A stretch of 64,000 bases of DNA from [Clostridium] scindens ATCC 35704 (lineage in GTDB: Bacteria > Bacillota > Clostridia > Lachnospirales > Lachnospiraceae). The translations under genes and the position numbers were made by a program. This document shows, piece by piece, positions 1 to 7,774 of the stretch. A model generated the notes under the pieces. That model was not told the origin of the DNA. It made no database searches and saw nothing but the letters and a program-made list of their open reading frames with translations. Each line of letters opens with the position of its first letter. Position 1 is the stretch's first letter. The stretch covers positions 2,358,501 through 2,422,500 of the forward strand of contig NZ_CP036170.1 in NCBI RefSeq assembly GCF_004295125.1, in the 5' to 3' direction.

Positions 1-681
1 AATATCCTGATCGCAGTCGTAAGCGACTTTGAGTCTGGCGTAAGGGGCGCGATGGCCCTGGCAGAGTATGGAGACCGCTGGTGGCTGTCATCCGAGAACG
101 TATGGCTGTATGGCGGATGGTGGAACTGGGTCAACGGAATCGCCGGCATATTAAATATCCTTTGTATGACAGGATGGTGGGGAATCTATTCCTCCAAAGA
201 CAAAAAGGATATGCTGTGGCCGGATATGACCTGGTGCTTTATCATAGCCTATGACCTGTGGAACTTCGAGTATACTTACAACAACCTTCCGACCCACGCA
301 TGGTACTGCGGACTGGCGCTTCTGCTGGCTCCTACTTTTGCCAATGCGCTGTGGAATAAGGGCGGATGGATTCAGAACCGTGCTAACACGCTGGCATTGT
401 GGTGCATGTTCGCGCAGGTATTCCCGATGTTCCAGGATACCAGCCGGTTCGCCACGATTCCGATCCTGTATTCCGATGGATTCATGGATGCAGCCACAAG
501 ACCTGCGGCAGTTGATCCGACGATGCAGGGCGTAGTGGCATTGCTGGCACTGGCAGCGAATGTGATCTGCCTGGCTGTGATTATCAAGCGGTCAAAACAG
601 CAGAAGAAGAACCCCTATAAGAATGAAATATTCACGGATCAGAAAGATTTCCAGATTGCAATGGAAAGAGCGGAGGTATAA
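1..681 (+). CDS. DUF5692-like integral membrane protein, 5' end missing
   Basis: The reading frame is open from the first base of the window, so the gene starts outside it; the Met at base 52 is internal. The visible 226 codons are rich in Trp and hydrophobic stretches (about five membrane segments) and end in a basic-acidic tail beginning after residues KRSKQQKKNPYKNEI. The Trp-rich pattern with NGIAGILNI, WGIYSSKDKKDM and IAYDLWNF resembles what I recall of the DUF5692 family, a set of uncharacterised multi-pass proteins of Firmicutes. No catalytic motif is seen and I assign no function. A large palindromic element follows within 20 bases of the stop codon. Confidence 0.6.
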   Translation, partial: NILIAVVSDFESGVRGAMALAEYGDRWWLSSENVWLYGGWWNWVNGIAGILNILCMTGWWGIYSSKDKKDMLWPDMTWCFIIAYDLWNFEYTYNNLPTHAWYCGLALLLAPTFANALWNKGGWIQNRANTLALWCMFAQVFPMFQDTSRFATIPILYSDGFMDAATRPAAVDPTMQGVVALLALAANVICLAVIIKRSKQQKKNPYKNEIFTDQKDFQIAMERAEV

Positions 682-695
682 GGGATGGATTTGTG

Positions 696-892
696 GATTG
701 GTGGACGCCGGGGCGGCAGAAGCGGGTTTTCTGCGACGTTCCGGCACCTGCGGCTAGTCCACCGGTATGTAAGTCTGCAGAAGAGTCGTCATAGGACTCC
801 TCTCCTGCGGACTAACATACCGGGGACGGATCCTCCGGATGCCTTCACTTACCTTCGAAAACCCGCTTCTGCCGCCCCGGCTTGCGCCAATT
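696..892. repeat. Large palindromic element with a perfect 24-bp outer stem
   Basis: Bases 708-731 are the exact reverse complement of 857-880 (24 bp, starting CCGGGGCGGC). Pairing continues imperfectly outwards to about 696 and 892. A second nested stem pairs 762-780 with 805-823 (CCGGTATGT...ACATACCGG) with two mismatches. The two arms between the stems pair poorly, so an RNA would fold as a long interrupted hairpin with internal loops. No U-tract follows, so it is not a normal terminator. The short frame reading through it is a shadow of the palindrome. It could be a palindromic repeat, a MITE-like element or a structured RNA. Confidence 0.8.
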
Positions 893-1025
893 TGCTGGCA
901 ATCTGCGAGGAGTGCGGGCGTTAACGTACACTGTGCAGGGAGAAGATTGCGGCAGGGGAGCGGTTGAAAGAGCGGATAAGAGCAGGGATTTTTAGTTAGA
1001 GATTAGACAATACTGATATTTAGAG

Positions 1026-1075
1026 ATAAGCCTACAGCGGGAGCGATGGAGTCGGTTCTGCTGTAGGCTTATTTT
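1026..1075 (+). terminator. Rho-independent terminator
   Basis: A stem of about 12-13 bp (TAAGCCTACAGC against GCTGTAGGCTTA) with a GC-rich 20-base loop is followed by TTTTATT. It probably ends the transcript of the DUF5692-like gene and lies between two large palindromes. Confidence 0.75.
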
Positions 1076-1171
1076 ATTGGAATTAGACAGGTCAAGGCCG
1101 CAAAAGAAGTTTCGGCGTAAGGTGTGCATATGGGGCAGCGCGGGCGCTGAATCGCCGGTAAATTGTCGGGA

Positions 1172-1239
1172 GCCCGGGGGTGTCTGGGGAATTCTGGAGG
1201 TAAGCGGATGGGACGAAGAATCCCCCAGACCCCCCGGGC
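1172..1239. repeat. GC-rich imperfect palindrome
   Basis: Bases 1172-1195 (GCCCGGGGGTGTCTGGGG and following ATTCT) pair with 1217-1239 with only small offsets, around a 20-base loop. It lies just past the stop codon of the leftward GntR gene, between that stop and the terminator at 1026. Neither side has a U-run, so simple termination is unlikely. The rest of 1081-1263 has no gene that I can support. Confidence 0.65.
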
Positions 1240-1263
1240 GGTCGCCAACTCGCCAAGATTCCT

Positions 1264-1971
1264 TTACTCGTAATAGATCTGCCGGCTTCCGCTGATGCAT
1301 TCGCCCAGGGAATAATTAATCCACTCGATGGCGCCTTTGGTGTCCCGGTTGCGGATATAGGTCCACATGACATAGTTGCTCTCGTAGAGGGACTGGATGC
1401 CATAGAGGTCGCAGTAGCGCTCCCACATCGTGAAGATAGGAGCCCGGAAGGACTGGAAGATCAGTGGAAGCAGGGTGTTCTGGGATGCCAGGGCGAATTC
1501 ATGCTGGAATTCGAACGCGGCCTGGATTGCCTCTTGATTGTCTTTGGCATCCCGGATCTGCTCGATGATTTCCAGAAGCACCTGCACTTCCTCGTCGCTG
1601 ATACGGTCAATACACAGTTGGGCGGCCAGAGTGTCAAGCGCGATTCGCACTTCAAAGATGGAGCGGATTTCTTCGTTCCGGATGCGGCCTCCGTTGTATT
1701 TCATTATGGACATCAAGGTGTCCAAGGTTCCCTTGCGTCTGTAATCGGCTACATAGGTTCCGCTTCTTGGCTTTACGATAAGGAAGCCTTTCTTTTCCAG
1801 TTCAGAGATGCCGCTGTTCACTACGGCGCGGCTTACCTGCATCATTTCTGCCAGCTGGCGTTCGGGAGGCAGTTTTTCGCCAATTTTTAGTTTGCCGGAC
1901 AGAATCATATGTTCCAGCTGGTCTACGAAGAGTTCCCGCAGAGACGGAGAACTGATCTTTTGAAATTCCAT
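1264..1971 (-). CDS. GntR/FadR-family transcription regulator
   Basis: This 235-residue protein has an N-terminal winged helix of GntR type at about residues 10-75 (LPPERQLAEMMQVSRAVVN, then ELEKKGFLIVKPRSGTYV). The all-alpha C-terminal domain at about 95-225 fits the FCD effector domain of FadR-like regulators (IRSIFEVRIALDTLAAQ). Such proteins are usually repressors released by small carboxylic acids. The frame extends 12 codons further upstream, but the Met at 1971 follows a strong AGGAGGGG about 5 bases away, so I chose it. No target gene is obvious: the next gene, a lipoprotein, is divergent and 200 bases away. Effector unknown. Confidence 0.85.
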   Translation of the reverse strand: MEFQKISSPSLRELFVDQLEHMILSGKLKIGEKLPPERQLAEMMQVSRAVVNSGISELEKKGFLIVKPRSGTYVADYRRKGTLDTLMSIMKYNGGRIRNEEIRSIFEVRIALDTLAAQLCIDRISDEEVQVLLEIIEQIRDAKDNQEAIQAAFEFQHEFALASQNTLLPLIFQSFRAPIFTMWERYCDLYGIQSLYESNYVMWTYIRNRDTKGAIEWINYSLGECISGSRQIYYE

Positions 1972-2171
1972 GAAATCCCCTCCTTTGTACTGGCTTGATT
2001 GTATCATATACCATTGGACGGTTCAAGAAATTGGAAGTATATTGGCGCAAACCATTTATTTAAGAAGCGACAGCCAGACGGCGTAAAAATGTAAGGACAA
2101 TGAAAGGTTCCGGAAATGTCCACGTAAGGATGGCGTGATAGAATTTTCCTAGAAAGAGATAGGAGGATACT

Positions 2172-2636
2172 ATGAGACGAAGAATGATTACGATACTATT
2201 AACATCCGGATGCATGATGTTCCTGGCCACAGGCTGTTCCAAGGCTCAGATCATAAAACAGTATGACAATGTGCTGCAGTCCATCGGAGAGAAAAGCATT
2301 ACAAAGGACCGGAAGCTGCAAGGGGAGCGAAAACTTGGGGAAGATAGCTATGTGGGGAGCTATAAGGCAGATTATGAGTCTTTTAGCGGAGAAGAAATCG
2401 TGTTCGGGGGAACAGGACTTTCGCGGGATGCAGGAAATAAAATTAAGGTCTCCTGCAAGATTGAGGCGGAAAACGGCACGGCGAAGATCACCTTCCAATC
2501 AGGAATGGAGGATGCAAGAATATTGTGCGATGGCACGGGGGAACATACGGAGACGATAGAACTGCCTTGCGCCAGCAACTATCTGAAAATCGAGGGGAAA
2601 GATTTTACCGGGACAATCGAACTGGACAGCGAATAG
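2172..2636 (+). CDS. Small predicted lipoprotein
   Basis: The 154-residue product begins with a basic stretch (MRRRM), a hydrophobic segment and a lipobox LATGC at residues 18-22, so Cys22 should be lipidated and the protein anchored outside the membrane. The mature part is hydrophilic and beta-rich, with GEEIVFGGTG and a C-terminal half that reads like a small beta-sandwich (KIKVSCKIEAENGTAKI). A ribosome binding site ATAGGAGG precedes the start. No family is recognised. It is monocistronic as far as can be seen, since the next material downstream is decayed coding sequence. Confidence 0.7.
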   Translation: MRRRMITILLTSGCMMFLATGCSKAQIIKQYDNVLQSIGEKSITKDRKLQGERKLGEDSYVGSYKADYESFSGEEIVFGGTGLSRDAGNKIKVSCKIEAENGTAKITFQSGMEDARILCDGTGEHTETIELPCASNYLKIEGKDFTGTIELDSE

Positions 2637-2789
2637 GAGAAACAGAGGCATGATCTGGCAGCGGGACCAAAAAGTAGGCGTATCCCGAAAGCCGAGATTG
2701 TGGATGTGCCATTGAAGATCAAGATTGTCGGACAAGAAGGACTCCGGGAATGCGTGGAGGGATGCCCTGGTTTTTCGGGACGCTTTGTC
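2637..2789. other. Decayed sequence between lipoprotein and DUF2000 remnant
   Basis: No intact gene is seen. One forward frame without a usable start reads about 45 codons of protein-like sequence (IPKAEIVDVPLKIKIVG, then QEGLRECVEG) and then stops. It may be a remnant of an unidentified gene, and I cannot name it. Confidence 0.3.
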
Positions 2790-3135
2790 CAAGATCCGTT
2801 TCGGAGGTAGCGGCCATCTTTTCTATGAATTCTTCATAAACATTGCAGCATTGGGCCTGTTCTGTGAAGTCTACCACCGTCAGGTCTCCGTAGTCCGGGG
2901 TGAATAATCTGGCTCATAAGGTGTTCAATAGCTGTGCGTCGCCCTTTAGAATGGGAACAGGAAATTGGATGATTCCGATATGGGAGTTTCCTTCCTTATC
3001 GGCAACATCCCTTCCTGCCACATCCGGCATCTTCATGCCCATTGTAATTCCAAGAATGGCGGCGGTATTGGCAATTATGCCCAGCGGGAGCGCCTCGTCG
3101 ATAATCATTACGCATTTTTCATTTTCCAGATTCAT
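2790..3135 (-). pseudogene. DUF2000-family protein, interrupted and truncated
   Basis: The first 73 codons (MNLENEKCVMIIDEALPLG, IANTAAILGITMG, PVPILKGDAQLLNTL) match the DUF2000 pattern. They stop at a TGA at 2914-2916. Reading straight through in the same frame, the family sequence continues: ARLFTPDYGDLTVVDF, then TEQAQCCNVYEEFIEKMAAT. One CGA-to-TGA change would explain the stop. The sequence departs from the family after ETDL at about 2790, so the last 25 or so residues are also lost. DUF2000 proteins are uncharacterised, about 130-140 residues long. Base use is like the neighbours. Confidence 0.75.
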
Positions 3136-3307
3136 AGCTATATCCTCATTTCCATTTTAAATTTCATGCGATAAATTTCATGCACCGTTCTATTTTACTT
3201 GGCATTAGAATTCATTTCTTGCAAGATATCTTCAATTTTATAAATTCATCTTTAAATGCAGAAATTTGGCAGGCTCTGATTATACGGGGCTTCCTTTGGC
3301 TTGCGTG

Positions 3308-3361
3308 TTGACTTTGCGACATGAGTGTCTTATAATAAATTACAGACACATGTGTCGCAAA
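3308..3361 (+). promoter_or_regulatory. Promoter with palindromic operator for the TetR gene
   Basis: TTGACT (3308-3313), a 17-base spacer and TATAAT (3331-3336) form a near-ideal vegetative promoter. An inverted repeat overlaps it: TTTGCGACATGAGTGTCT at 3313-3330 against AGACACATGTGTCGCAAA at 3344-3361, 15 of 18 positions pairing. The left arm fills the spacer and the right arm covers the expected start site, the classic geometry for autorepression by the TetR protein encoded next. Confidence 0.75.
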
Positions 3362-3387
3362 AAGCGAGAAAAGAAGAGGAGTTTGAT

Positions 3388-3975
3388 ATGAACAGAAAGG
3401 GAATGGAGACAAGGCAGCATATAAAGACTAAGGCCTGCCAGCTGTTTGCCAAAAAAGGATTTAAAGAAGTGACGATGAAGGATATCTGCGATTCGACAGG
3501 ATTAAGCCGTGGGGGACTATATTGCCATTATGACAGTACCGCCCGGATATTCGATGAGATTCTGAATGACTTTATGGATAACCAGGATGAAGAGTTTCGC
3601 TCTAAAATGCTGGAAGGGCTGTCTGCCGTAGAGATTCTGGACGACGTCCTGGATCGTTACAGGGAAGAAATGATCGACGGCGAGGCGTCCTTAAGCGTCG
3701 CGATTTTCGAGTACTTCAGCGGGAGAGGGAACGCTTGCGAGGAAAATCCTCTGTACCAGCAGTACCTGTTTTCACGAAGGATGTGGGAAGAATTGATCCA
3801 GTATGGCATTGACAGGAAGGAGTTTTACCAGGTAGACAAGACGGCGGTATTTGATCTGATCGTGTTTTCCTATCAAGGGGTGCGGATGTACAGCCGGATC
3901 ATGACCATTACAGAGGATATTCCGCTGCGCATCACGTCCCAGATCAGGAAGATCTTAGTAAGGAGGGAAGGATAA
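3388..3975 (+). CDS. TetR-family transcription regulator
   Basis: The 195-residue protein has a TetR N-terminal domain at about residues 8-55 (ACQLFAKKGFKEVTMKDIC, then GLSRGGLYCHYDS), with a helical ligand domain behind it. I chose the Met at 3388 because AAGAAGAGGAG lies just upstream; the longer frame runs through the operator. It overlaps the next gene, a nucleoside phosphorylase, by one base (TAATG), so the two are translationally coupled. The palindrome in its own promoter suggests autorepression, possibly released by a nucleoside or related compound. The ligand is an inference. Confidence 0.85.
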   Translation: MNRKGMETRQHIKTKACQLFAKKGFKEVTMKDICDSTGLSRGGLYCHYDSTARIFDEILNDFMDNQDEEFRSKMLEGLSAVEILDDVLDRYREEMIDGEASLSVAIFEYFSGRGNACEENPLYQQYLFSRRMWEELIQYGIDRKEFYQVDKTAVFDLIVFSYQGVRMYSRIMTITEDIPLRITSQIRKILVRREG

Positions 3976-4739
3976 TGGCAACTGTATTTGAAAATTATGA
4001 TGCTGCAAGGACAGCGTTTATAAATCCTGGCGATTGCGTAAAGGCACAGGAAAACTTTCCGGAAGTCTGCATCACGACTTTTTCAGAGAGCATTATCGAA
4101 GATTTTGCCAAAAAGAATTCCGCAGAAAAAATCGCGGAACTATACACGGCAAACGGAGTACTGCCAGTCTATGGCATCGAATATGCAGGGATAAGAATGG
4201 CTTTCTATCTATCCAGGGTAGGTGCGCCGGCCTGTGTGGCAGGACTGGAAGAGATGATTGCCATGGGAGCGAAAAAGATGATCATCTTTGGATGCTGCGG
4301 CGTTCTGGATGAGGTGGAGGTGCAAGATAAGATCATCATTCCCAGCAGTACCATCCGGGATGAAGGAACCAGCTACCATTATCTTCCCGCCGGGGAGGAG
4401 ATCGGGCTGGAGGATTCCTGCGCCGGGATATTGGAGGACTGCCTTGTAAAGACGGGAATGCCTTATGTTAAGGGAAAGATCTGGACGACGGATGGAATTT
4501 ACCGGGAGACTCATGGACGCTTGAAGGAGAGGAGGGAACAGGGGTGTATTGCGGTTGAGATGGAATGTTCGGCTGTATTGGCAGTGTGCAGGTTCAGAGG
4601 TGTTCCGGCCATTCAGTTTCTATATGGAGCGGATAACCTTTCTACAGATAAATGGGAGCCCATGGACCTGATGGAATATGGAATCAGGGAATGCGACAGA
4701 TATATGGCCCTTGCGCTGGAATGCGGGGCTAGATTGTAG
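3975..4739 (+). CDS. Nucleoside phosphorylase (uridine phosphorylase-like)
   Basis: The 254-residue product belongs to the PNP/UDP phosphorylase superfamily, which splits nucleosides with phosphate into base and pentose 1-phosphate. Visible marks are IIFGCCGVLDEVEV in the phosphate/base region and VEMECSAVLAV near residue 195, matching the ribose-binding EME signature of hexameric nucleoside phosphorylases. Length is normal for the family. It is cotranscribed with the TetR gene, sharing the TAATG overlap, which implies control by its own substrate or product. Base specificity (uridine, purine or a modified nucleoside) cannot be read with confidence from the motifs. Confidence 0.75.
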   Translation: MATVFENYDAARTAFINPGDCVKAQENFPEVCITTFSESIIEDFAKKNSAEKIAELYTANGVLPVYGIEYAGIRMAFYLSRVGAPACVAGLEEMIAMGAKKMIIFGCCGVLDEVEVQDKIIIPSSTIRDEGTSYHYLPAGEEIGLEDSCAGILEDCLVKTGMPYVKGKIWTTDGIYRETHGRLKERREQGCIAVEMECSAVLAVCRFRGVPAIQFLYGADNLSTDKWEPMDLMEYGIRECDRYMALALECGARL

Positions 4740-4885
4740 CCGGAGCCTCCTGATATCCAGGCAAATAAAAAATAATCATAAAATCCAAAGAGAATCTTTC
4801 AGATATGTTAAGAATTACTCCAAGGAAATCTTTAGAATTGGCGAGTAAGATAAGGACAAAGATGAAGAAAGAATGGGGAAGGAAC

Positions 4886-5968
4886 ATGAACGTACTTATA
4901 CTCAGCAGTCAATTCGGGATGGGTCATCAGATGGCAGCAAAGGCAATTGGAGAAGAGATTCTTAAGTTGGATAAAGATGCAAATGTTATAGAACTTGATT
5001 TGTTAAGATATTATTATCCAAAGGCAAGCCGATATATTTTCCGGCTATTCCAGATGATGGTAGAACATTGCTATGGAATCTATAATCTGGTATATAAGAC
5101 AACCGGAAAATTGAAGGTAGATCTAAAGCCTATGGGCATTAATCTCTACAGAAAACTGGAAAAGTTGATGGAGGATCATTATCCGGACATGATTGTATGC
5201 ACCTTGCCGCTGTGTGCCAAGTCGATTGCCTCGTATATGGAAAGGACCGGGAAGCATATTCCGCTGGTCACCTGCATTACGGATATCAGCATCCATCCGG
5301 AGTGGATCACGCCTCAGGCGGATGCCTATCTGGCGCCAACGAAAGAAGTCAAGGAGAATCTGGTACGCAATGGTGCAAGTCCGGAGCAGATATTCGTCAC
5401 GGGAATTCCGGTCAGGCAGCAATTCCTGGGAGAAGTGCCGATGCGTGATAAGGGGCAGAAAAAAATACTCATTATGGGGGGCGGGCTTGGAATTATCCCG
5501 AATCTGGATCGGCTGATGCAGGTAATCCACCGTATGCCGGGCATCACGGCAACCGTCATAACCGGGAAAAACCGAAAGGCTTATGAAGCGTTCCAGGGGA
5601 GATATGAAGACATTGAAGTACTTGGATACACGGAGAATATCAGCAAATATATGAAGGAAGCAGACCTTGTAATAACAAAAGCAGGAGGAATCACGCTCTT
5701 TGAACTGATCCATTGCCAGGTGCCTCTGTTCGTCATCCATCCTTTCCTTGAGCAGGAAGTGAACAATGCAAGATACGCCCAGAATATGGGGATTGCAAAG
5801 GTCATATGGAATAAAAGCAGTGATTTTCCCGGAATATTAGAGAAATTCTTATCCGATGGAAGACAATGGGAGCAGATGGCGGAGAACATAAGCAAGGCAA
5901 AGGATGAGATTATGGAATGGAGCCTGGATGATGCGATGAATACGGTGATGGAAAGGATGGCGGCATAA
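4886..5968 (+). CDS. MGDG synthase/UgtP-like glycolipid glycosyltransferase
   Basis: The 360-residue cytoplasmic-face enzyme has the N-terminal MGDG-synthase domain (NVLILSSQFGMGHQMAAKAI) and a C-terminal GT28-type donor-binding domain (ADLVITKAGGITLFEL, with conserved GG and Glu near residue 275). Relatives such as UgtP move glucose from UDP-glucose to diacylglycerol, making membrane glycolipids and lipoteichoic acid anchors. The Met at 4886 follows GGGGAAGG and starts right at the first beta strand; the frame extends 27 codons upstream without homology. The stop overlaps the next start (TAATG), and a deacetylase and flippase-like protein follow in the same operon, suggesting a lipid-linked glycan pathway. 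Confidence 0.85.
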   Translation: MNVLILSSQFGMGHQMAAKAIGEEILKLDKDANVIELDLLRYYYPKASRYIFRLFQMMVEHCYGIYNLVYKTTGKLKVDLKPMGINLYRKLEKLMEDHYPDMIVCTLPLCAKSIASYMERTGKHIPLVTCITDISIHPEWITPQADAYLAPTKEVKENLVRNGASPEQIFVTGIPVRQQFLGEVPMRDKGQKKILIMGGGLGIIPNLDRLMQVIHRMPGITATVITGKNRKAYEAFQGRYEDIEVLGYTENISKYMKEADLVITKAGGITLFELIHCQVPLFVIHPFLEQEVNNARYAQNMGIAKVIWNKSSDFPGILEKFLSDGRQWEQMAENISKAKDEIMEWSLDDAMNTVMERMAA

Positions 5969-6654
5969 TGAAGAAAATGATATTGATGACCGCATTAGCG
6001 GGCGCGTTTGGCTACAGCATCCTCCCATCGTTCGGACTCAGGCATTATCAGAGTCTGCGACGCAGGAAGAACAATGAAGGCAGGATTCTCTACCTGACCT
6101 TTGATGACGGGCCAAGCGAGGCATATACGGAGGCCTTGCTTGATCTGCTTGATGAATATGATATCAAGGCATCCTTCTTTGTAGTGGCAGAGTTTGCGCA
6201 GAAGAACCCGCGGATCATCCTGAGAGCTAAGAAGGAAGGCCACCTTATTGGCATTCATTCTGTGAATCATCAGAACGCGCTTTTTCGGGGGAACAGATTT
6301 GCCTTTTCTGACTTGGCAGCATCCATTCTGACTTTGAAGAAATTAGGATGCGACGCAGGGTATTACCGTCCGCCGTGGGGACACCTGAATCTATTCATTC
6401 TGTACTGGGTAAAGAAGATGAATCTGAAACTTGTATTTTGGGATGTTATGGCTCAGGACTGGGCAGCGGACGCTACGCCGACATCCATCCGCGCGAAACT
6501 GCTTCGACGCGTTTACCCGGGAGCCATCATCTGCCTGCATGATGGAAGAGGCGCCGCGGGAGCGCCAGGAAGGACCATAGAAGCATTGAGAGATGCGCTT
6601 CCCCAATTGCTGCGGGAAGGATATGAATTTAAAAGGCTTGACCAATATGAATGA
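5968..6654 (+). CDS. NodB-type polysaccharide deacetylase
   Basis: This 228-residue protein has the NodB-domain motifs in order: YLTFDDGPSEAYT (motif 1, catalytic and metal Asp) near residue 45, HSVNHQN (metal His pair) near 95, and YRPPWGH (motif 3) near 132. An N-terminal hydrophobic segment (MILMTALAGAFGYSILPSF) should anchor or export it. The family removes N-acetyl or O-acetyl groups from sugar polymers such as peptidoglycan. It overlaps the glycosyltransferase stop by one base and the flippase-like gene by eight, so the three are one operon. The substrate may be the glycan made by the upstream transferase rather than peptidoglycan; that is inference. Confidence 0.88.
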   Translation: MKKMILMTALAGAFGYSILPSFGLRHYQSLRRRKNNEGRILYLTFDDGPSEAYTEALLDLLDEYDIKASFFVVAEFAQKNPRIILRAKKEGHLIGIHSVNHQNALFRGNRFAFSDLAASILTLKKLGCDAGYYRPPWGHLNLFILYWVKKMNLKLVFWDVMAQDWAADATPTSIRAKLLRRVYPGAIICLHDGRGAAGAPGRTIEALRDALPQLLREGYEFKRLDQYE

Positions 6655-7702
6655 TACGATATCAATAAAAAAGACAGGAAAACAGATACTGGTATTTCTC
6701 TTCTTTCTTTTTTTGATTTTTTTATTTCTTTTAAAAGGAAAAGATGTAAGCCAGATACTTAAGATCGCCGCTTGTGCTTCCTTTCCGGCTATTGCGGCAG
6801 GAATTGCCATGGCTGGAGCCTTTAACCTCTCAGAAGGCTTGAATCTTGGTATTCTGCTAAAGGCAATGGGCCATAAGGTGTCTTTTGCCCAAGGGATGAA
6901 GTATGCTTATACGGGATTCTTTTTCAGTTCCATCACCCCTTCGTCTACAGGGGGACAGCCTATGCAGCTCTACGCGATGAAAAAGGATGGAATAGACCTG
7001 TCCCATGGCTCGCTGGCGCTTTTGATGGAACTTGCCAGCTTCCAGGCTATGGCGTTCTTGTTTGAACTATTTGCGGTGGCCATGATTCCTGTGCTGGGGA
7101 TAAGCCTGCCAGTGACGATCAAGATCCTGATCATTGCCGGATTTATCATGAACGCGGCTTTTGTCGCTTTCCTGCTGGTGGTGATTTTCTCAGAACGGAT
7201 GGGGCAGAGGATCTTGGGCCTGCTGAAGAAGATCTTGCCGCGACTCCCATTTGTGAAGGAAGAGACCAAGAGCCAATGGATTGGGAAAATGGAAGATGGG
7301 CTGCAAGAATTCCATGCCTGCGCCCTGCTGATGAAGGAGCATAAGAGGGCCATCGCAAAGATGTGCGTTATCAGCGCAGGCCAGATTATCTGCTGGTTTG
7401 GCGTGCCGTATATGGTGTATCTGGCGCTGGGGTATCAGGGGAGTTCCTTCCTCCATCTCTTTGTACTGCAGATTCTGATCTATATGTCCTCGTCCCTTCT
7501 GCCTCTGCCGGGAGCCATGGGTATCAGCGAATATGCCTTCCTTCAACTGTTCGGAAGCATTTACAGTGGCAGTTCCATGACGGCGGCGGTTCTTTTAAGC
7601 CGGGGGATCAGTTTTTACTTTCTGCTTGCATTGAGCGGAATCATGCTGCTTCTTATCTACGGCGCTGCGCGGCAGCGCAAATGTAAAACTATTTTTTCCT
7701 GA
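6647..7702 (+). CDS. UPF0104/LPG_synthase_TM flippase-like membrane protein
   Basis: The product has about 350 residues and eight or so membrane helices, with the lysylphosphatidylglycerol-synthase TM-region signature (FSSITPSSTGGQPMQLYAM; LLPLPGAMGISEYAFLQLFG). In MprF this domain flips lysyl-PG; stand-alone members are thought to move lipids or lipid-linked sugars, with few proven substrates. I favour the ATG at 6647, which has AAAAGG about 10 bases upstream; an in-frame ATG at 6626 has its purine run too close. It overlaps the deacetylase gene, so it may flip the product of the preceding two enzymes. It lacks the MprF synthase domain. Confidence 0.8.
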   Translation: MNDTISIKKTGKQILVFLFFLFLIFLFLLKGKDVSQILKIAACASFPAIAAGIAMAGAFNLSEGLNLGILLKAMGHKVSFAQGMKYAYTGFFFSSITPSSTGGQPMQLYAMKKDGIDLSHGSLALLMELASFQAMAFLFELFAVAMIPVLGISLPVTIKILIIAGFIMNAAFVAFLLVVIFSERMGQRILGLLKKILPRLPFVKEETKSQWIGKMEDGLQEFHACALLMKEHKRAIAKMCVISAGQIICWFGVPYMVYLALGYQGSSFLHLFVLQILIYMSSSLLPLPGAMGISEYAFLQLFGSIYSGSSMTAAVLLSRGISFYFLLALSGIMLLLIYGAARQRKCKTIFS

Positions 7703-7774
7703 TTTTTCTATACTTTAAGCAGGCCTTGCGGTATAATGGGAAAATAAGGTTTTAACAGAGAGGTTAGAGACAGA

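Noticed and set aside
685-924. 79-codon forward ORF after the DUF5692-like gene
   Set aside because: It reads straight through the large palindrome and has no protein-like features; it is a by-product of the inverted repeat.
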